This document shows positions 4,459-5,799 of a DNA stretch of 5,799 nucleotides, in pieces. Numbering within the stretch: the stretch's first letter is position 1; the number at the start of each line of letters is the position of its first letter. Location of the stretch: the NCBI GenBank assembly GCA_028703745.1, contig JAQVME010000098.1, positions 1 through 5,799 on the forward strand, in the 5' to 3' direction. Below the pieces are notes generated by a model. It did not search any database. It saw only the letters and a program-made list of their open reading frames with translations, and was not told the origin of the DNA. The stretch is from Clostridia bacterium (GTDB lineage: Bacteria; Bacillota; Clostridia; Christensenellales; DTU072). Both the position numbers and the translations under genes were made by a program.

Positions 4459-5061
4459 CTATAAAATATTGTTTTGCGCCGCAAAATGTTCAAGCTTTTG
4501 CCGCACGGCATGTAACGCCCTCCCCCTATGCGAAACACCGTTCTTCTCGTTTGAGCAAGCCTCCGCAAAGGTTTTTTTCAAATCGTAGGAATAAAAAAGC
4601 GGGTCGTAGCCGAAGCCGCCCTCGCCTTTTTCGGCGAAGCCTATCTCTCCGTAAGTTCTGCCCTCTGCAGAAATTGTACCCCCGCCGGGGAAAAAAATTA
4701 TGATACACGACACAAATGCCGCTTTCCTGTCGGAAATACCCTGCAATTTTTCGAGGAGCAAGGCGTTGTTCTTGGCGTCGGTGGCGCCCTCCCCCGCGAA
4801 TCTTGCGGAATATACACCCGGCGCTCCGTTCAAGGCGTCGACCTCAAGTCCCGAATCGTCGGCAAGCGCCGTCATACCCGTGATACGGCTGACTTCACGC
4901 GCTTTCAGCAACGCATTTTCATAAAAGGTCGAGCCTGTCTCCTCGACTTCCACGTTCACACTCAACTCTTTGAGAGAGTAAATCTTGTCAAAATACTCCC
5001 CAATAATTTGCTTTATTTCATCAATTTTGTGCGCGTTGTTGCTGGCTATGACAATATTCAT
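4459..5061 (-). CDS. rdgB: XTP/dITP pyrophosphatase (RdgB/HAM1 family)
   Basis: This 200-residue protein is predicted to hydrolyse non-canonical purine triphosphates (dITP, ITP, XTP) to monophosphates plus pyrophosphate, keeping deaminated bases out of DNA and RNA. It acts in the cytoplasm as a homodimer in characterised relatives. Family motifs are intact: SNNAHK at 7-12, FYENALLKA at 46-54, ADDSGLEVDALNGAPG at 67-82 with predicted catalytic Asp69, GGFGYDP at 148-154 and SHRGRAL at 177-183. Length matches the usual 190-205 residues, so the gene is complete. The start MNIVIASNN matches family N termini. There is no good ribosome binding site directly upstream. The ATG overlaps the GH3 stop codon as ATGA, which suggests translational coupling in one transcript. 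Reaction and family are secure; the pairing with a glycosidase gene is probably incidental. Confidence 0.96.
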   Translation of the reverse strand: MNIVIASNNAHKIDEIKQIIGEYFDKIYSLKELSVNVEVEETGSTFYENALLKAREVSRITGMTALADDSGLEVDALNGAPGVYSARFAGEGATDAKNNALLLEKLQGISDRKAAFVSCIIIFFPGGGTISAEGRTYGEIGFAEKGEGGFGYDPLFYSYDLKKTFAEACSNEKNGVSHRGRALHAVRQKLEHFAAQNNIL

Positions 5062-5799
5062 TTCTTATATATTTCCGATTTTTTCATAGCCTTCTTTTTG
5101 CGCAGTGATTTCAACGCTTTGAAGATGCCCTTAAAGAATTTGCCGTTGAATGCCATGATTATGCCGTCGACTGTTTCTTTGGCGACTTGACCATTCGTCA
5201 TGGTGAACATGCTTCTCAGTGGCATAACCACAGATGACATCTTGACCATTTTTTTGAGAAACAGCGGCGAGCCCTTAGGCAAAACAACAGCCGCAAAGGT
5301 GTAAGCCGCCCATCTGACCAGCCTTCCGAACGCCGTACATCTGACGTCCTCAAGAGTGGCGTTATAATCGATTTCACCCTTCTTGTAGGCTCTGTTTTCG
5401 GTTAGTTCACGACCCAACAGCTCCTCGAACTGCTTATCCGGAATATTGCCTGCTGCGCCAATGTTGTAATATACGGGCGCTTTTTCTTTGTAGTTTGGGA
5501 TACTAATATCACGCGATTTGAATTCTACGTTGCCGCAAAGCCTGATGTCTCTCGACGAAGCGCCGATGTGAATCTCGAACAGACCGCTTTCCGCCGTCCA
5601 GTCCTTTTCGTTGACGTTGTAGAACGCAAATGCCCGCGTGTCCAGCGTGACAGAAACAGTCTTCTTTTCTCCTTTCTTTAAGAAAATCTTTTCAAAGCCC
5701 TTCAGCGCTTTTTCTTCGCGGAAAATCGAACATTCAACATCCTTGACATAAACTTGAGCCGCCTCTGCGCCGTCATACCCGCCGGTATTTGTTATGTCG
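5058..5799 (-). CDS. Glycoside hydrolase family 3 enzyme, C-terminal part (5' end beyond window)
   Basis: The frame is open from the window edge (first full codon at 5798) to TGA at 5058-5060 and encodes the last 246 residues. Residues 1-95 match the fibronectin type III-like domain that ends GH3 beta-glucosidases: NTGGYDGAEAAQVYVKD at 4-20, the ALKGF segment at 31-35, TRAFAFYNV at 54-62, W67 and the FEIHIGASSRDI block at 74-85. About 150 further residues follow. They contain a YNATLEDVRCTAFGRL segment (145-160), a hydrophobic stretch around 160-175, and TNGQVAKETVDGIIMAFNGK (201-220), ending in a Lys-rich tail. I recall similar tails in clostridial GH3 proteins. The catalytic domains lie outside the window, so whether it is a beta-glucosidase or another GH3 specificity cannot be told. 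Its stop overlaps the rdgB start. Confidence 0.87.
   Translation of the reverse strand, partial: DITNTGGYDGAEAAQVYVKDVECSIFREEKALKGFEKIFLKKGEKKTVSVTLDTRAFAFYNVNEKDWTAESGLFEIHIGASSRDIRLCGNVEFKSRDISIPNYKEKAPVYYNIGAAGNIPDKQFEELLGRELTENRAYKKGEIDYNATLEDVRCTAFGRLVRWAAYTFAAVVLPKGSPLFLKKMVKMSSVVMPLRSMFTMTNGQVAKETVDGIIMAFNGKFFKGIFKALKSLRKKKAMKKSEIYKK

Noticed and set aside
5058..5417. A separate 119-residue protein starting at 5417
   Set aside because: The apparent start is an internal TTG; the frame stays open to the window edge and reads as the GH3 C-terminus.

Overview
The window most likely comes from an uncultured, probably gut-associated, Clostridia-type Firmicute. I infer this from moderate GC, sigma-A-like promoters (TTGACA-N17-TATACT, TTGTTT-N17-TATAAT), GGAG/AGGGG-type ribosome binding sites, CCA-encoding tRNA genes in a Firmicutes-style cluster (Gly-Arg-His-Gln-Lys-Leu-Gly), and dispersed hairpin repeats of a kind I associate with such genomes. 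No lineage marker gene is present, so the assignment is an inference.

Every gene is on the minus strand, so transcription runs from high to low coordinates. In that order: (1) the C-terminal 246 residues of a glycoside hydrolase family 3 enzyme (5058-5799, cut by the window edge); (2) an XTP/dITP pyrophosphatase, rdgB (4459-5061), whose ATG overlaps the GH3 stop as ATGA; (3) a strong promoter (4377-4405) driving seven tRNA genes (4355 down to 3489); (4) a Rho-independent terminator (3456-3482); (5) a hairpin-rich repeat region; (6) a complete cytoplasmic GH2 beta-mannosidase (576-3110) with its own promoter (3140-3168); (7) the N-terminal 159 residues of an unidentified multi-pass membrane protein (1-477) with its own extended -10 promoter (500-529).

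The unusual part is 3211-3761, around tRNA-Gly(GCC). The intact tRNA is flanked upstream by an 18-nt copy of its own 5' end (3742-3759) and downstream by a 21-nt copy of its own 3' end including CCA (3298-3318). Palindrome-rich repeat sequence lies between each fragment and the intact gene, and both the intact 3' end and the fragment are followed by closely related terminator hairpins. This looks like a tRNA-Gly array, or an attachment site, broken up by small non-coding elements. An inverted 13-nt copy of the T-arm (3424-3436) lies in the same region. Many open frames can be read through the tRNA/repeat block, but they look like artefacts.

Functionally, the two glycosidases (GH3 and GH2 beta-mannosidase) fit breakdown of beta-linked, possibly mannose-containing oligosaccharides. 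RdgB is nucleotide-pool housekeeping and the tRNA operon serves translation. The two glycosidases are separated by the tRNA operon and its terminator, so they are not co-transcribed here.
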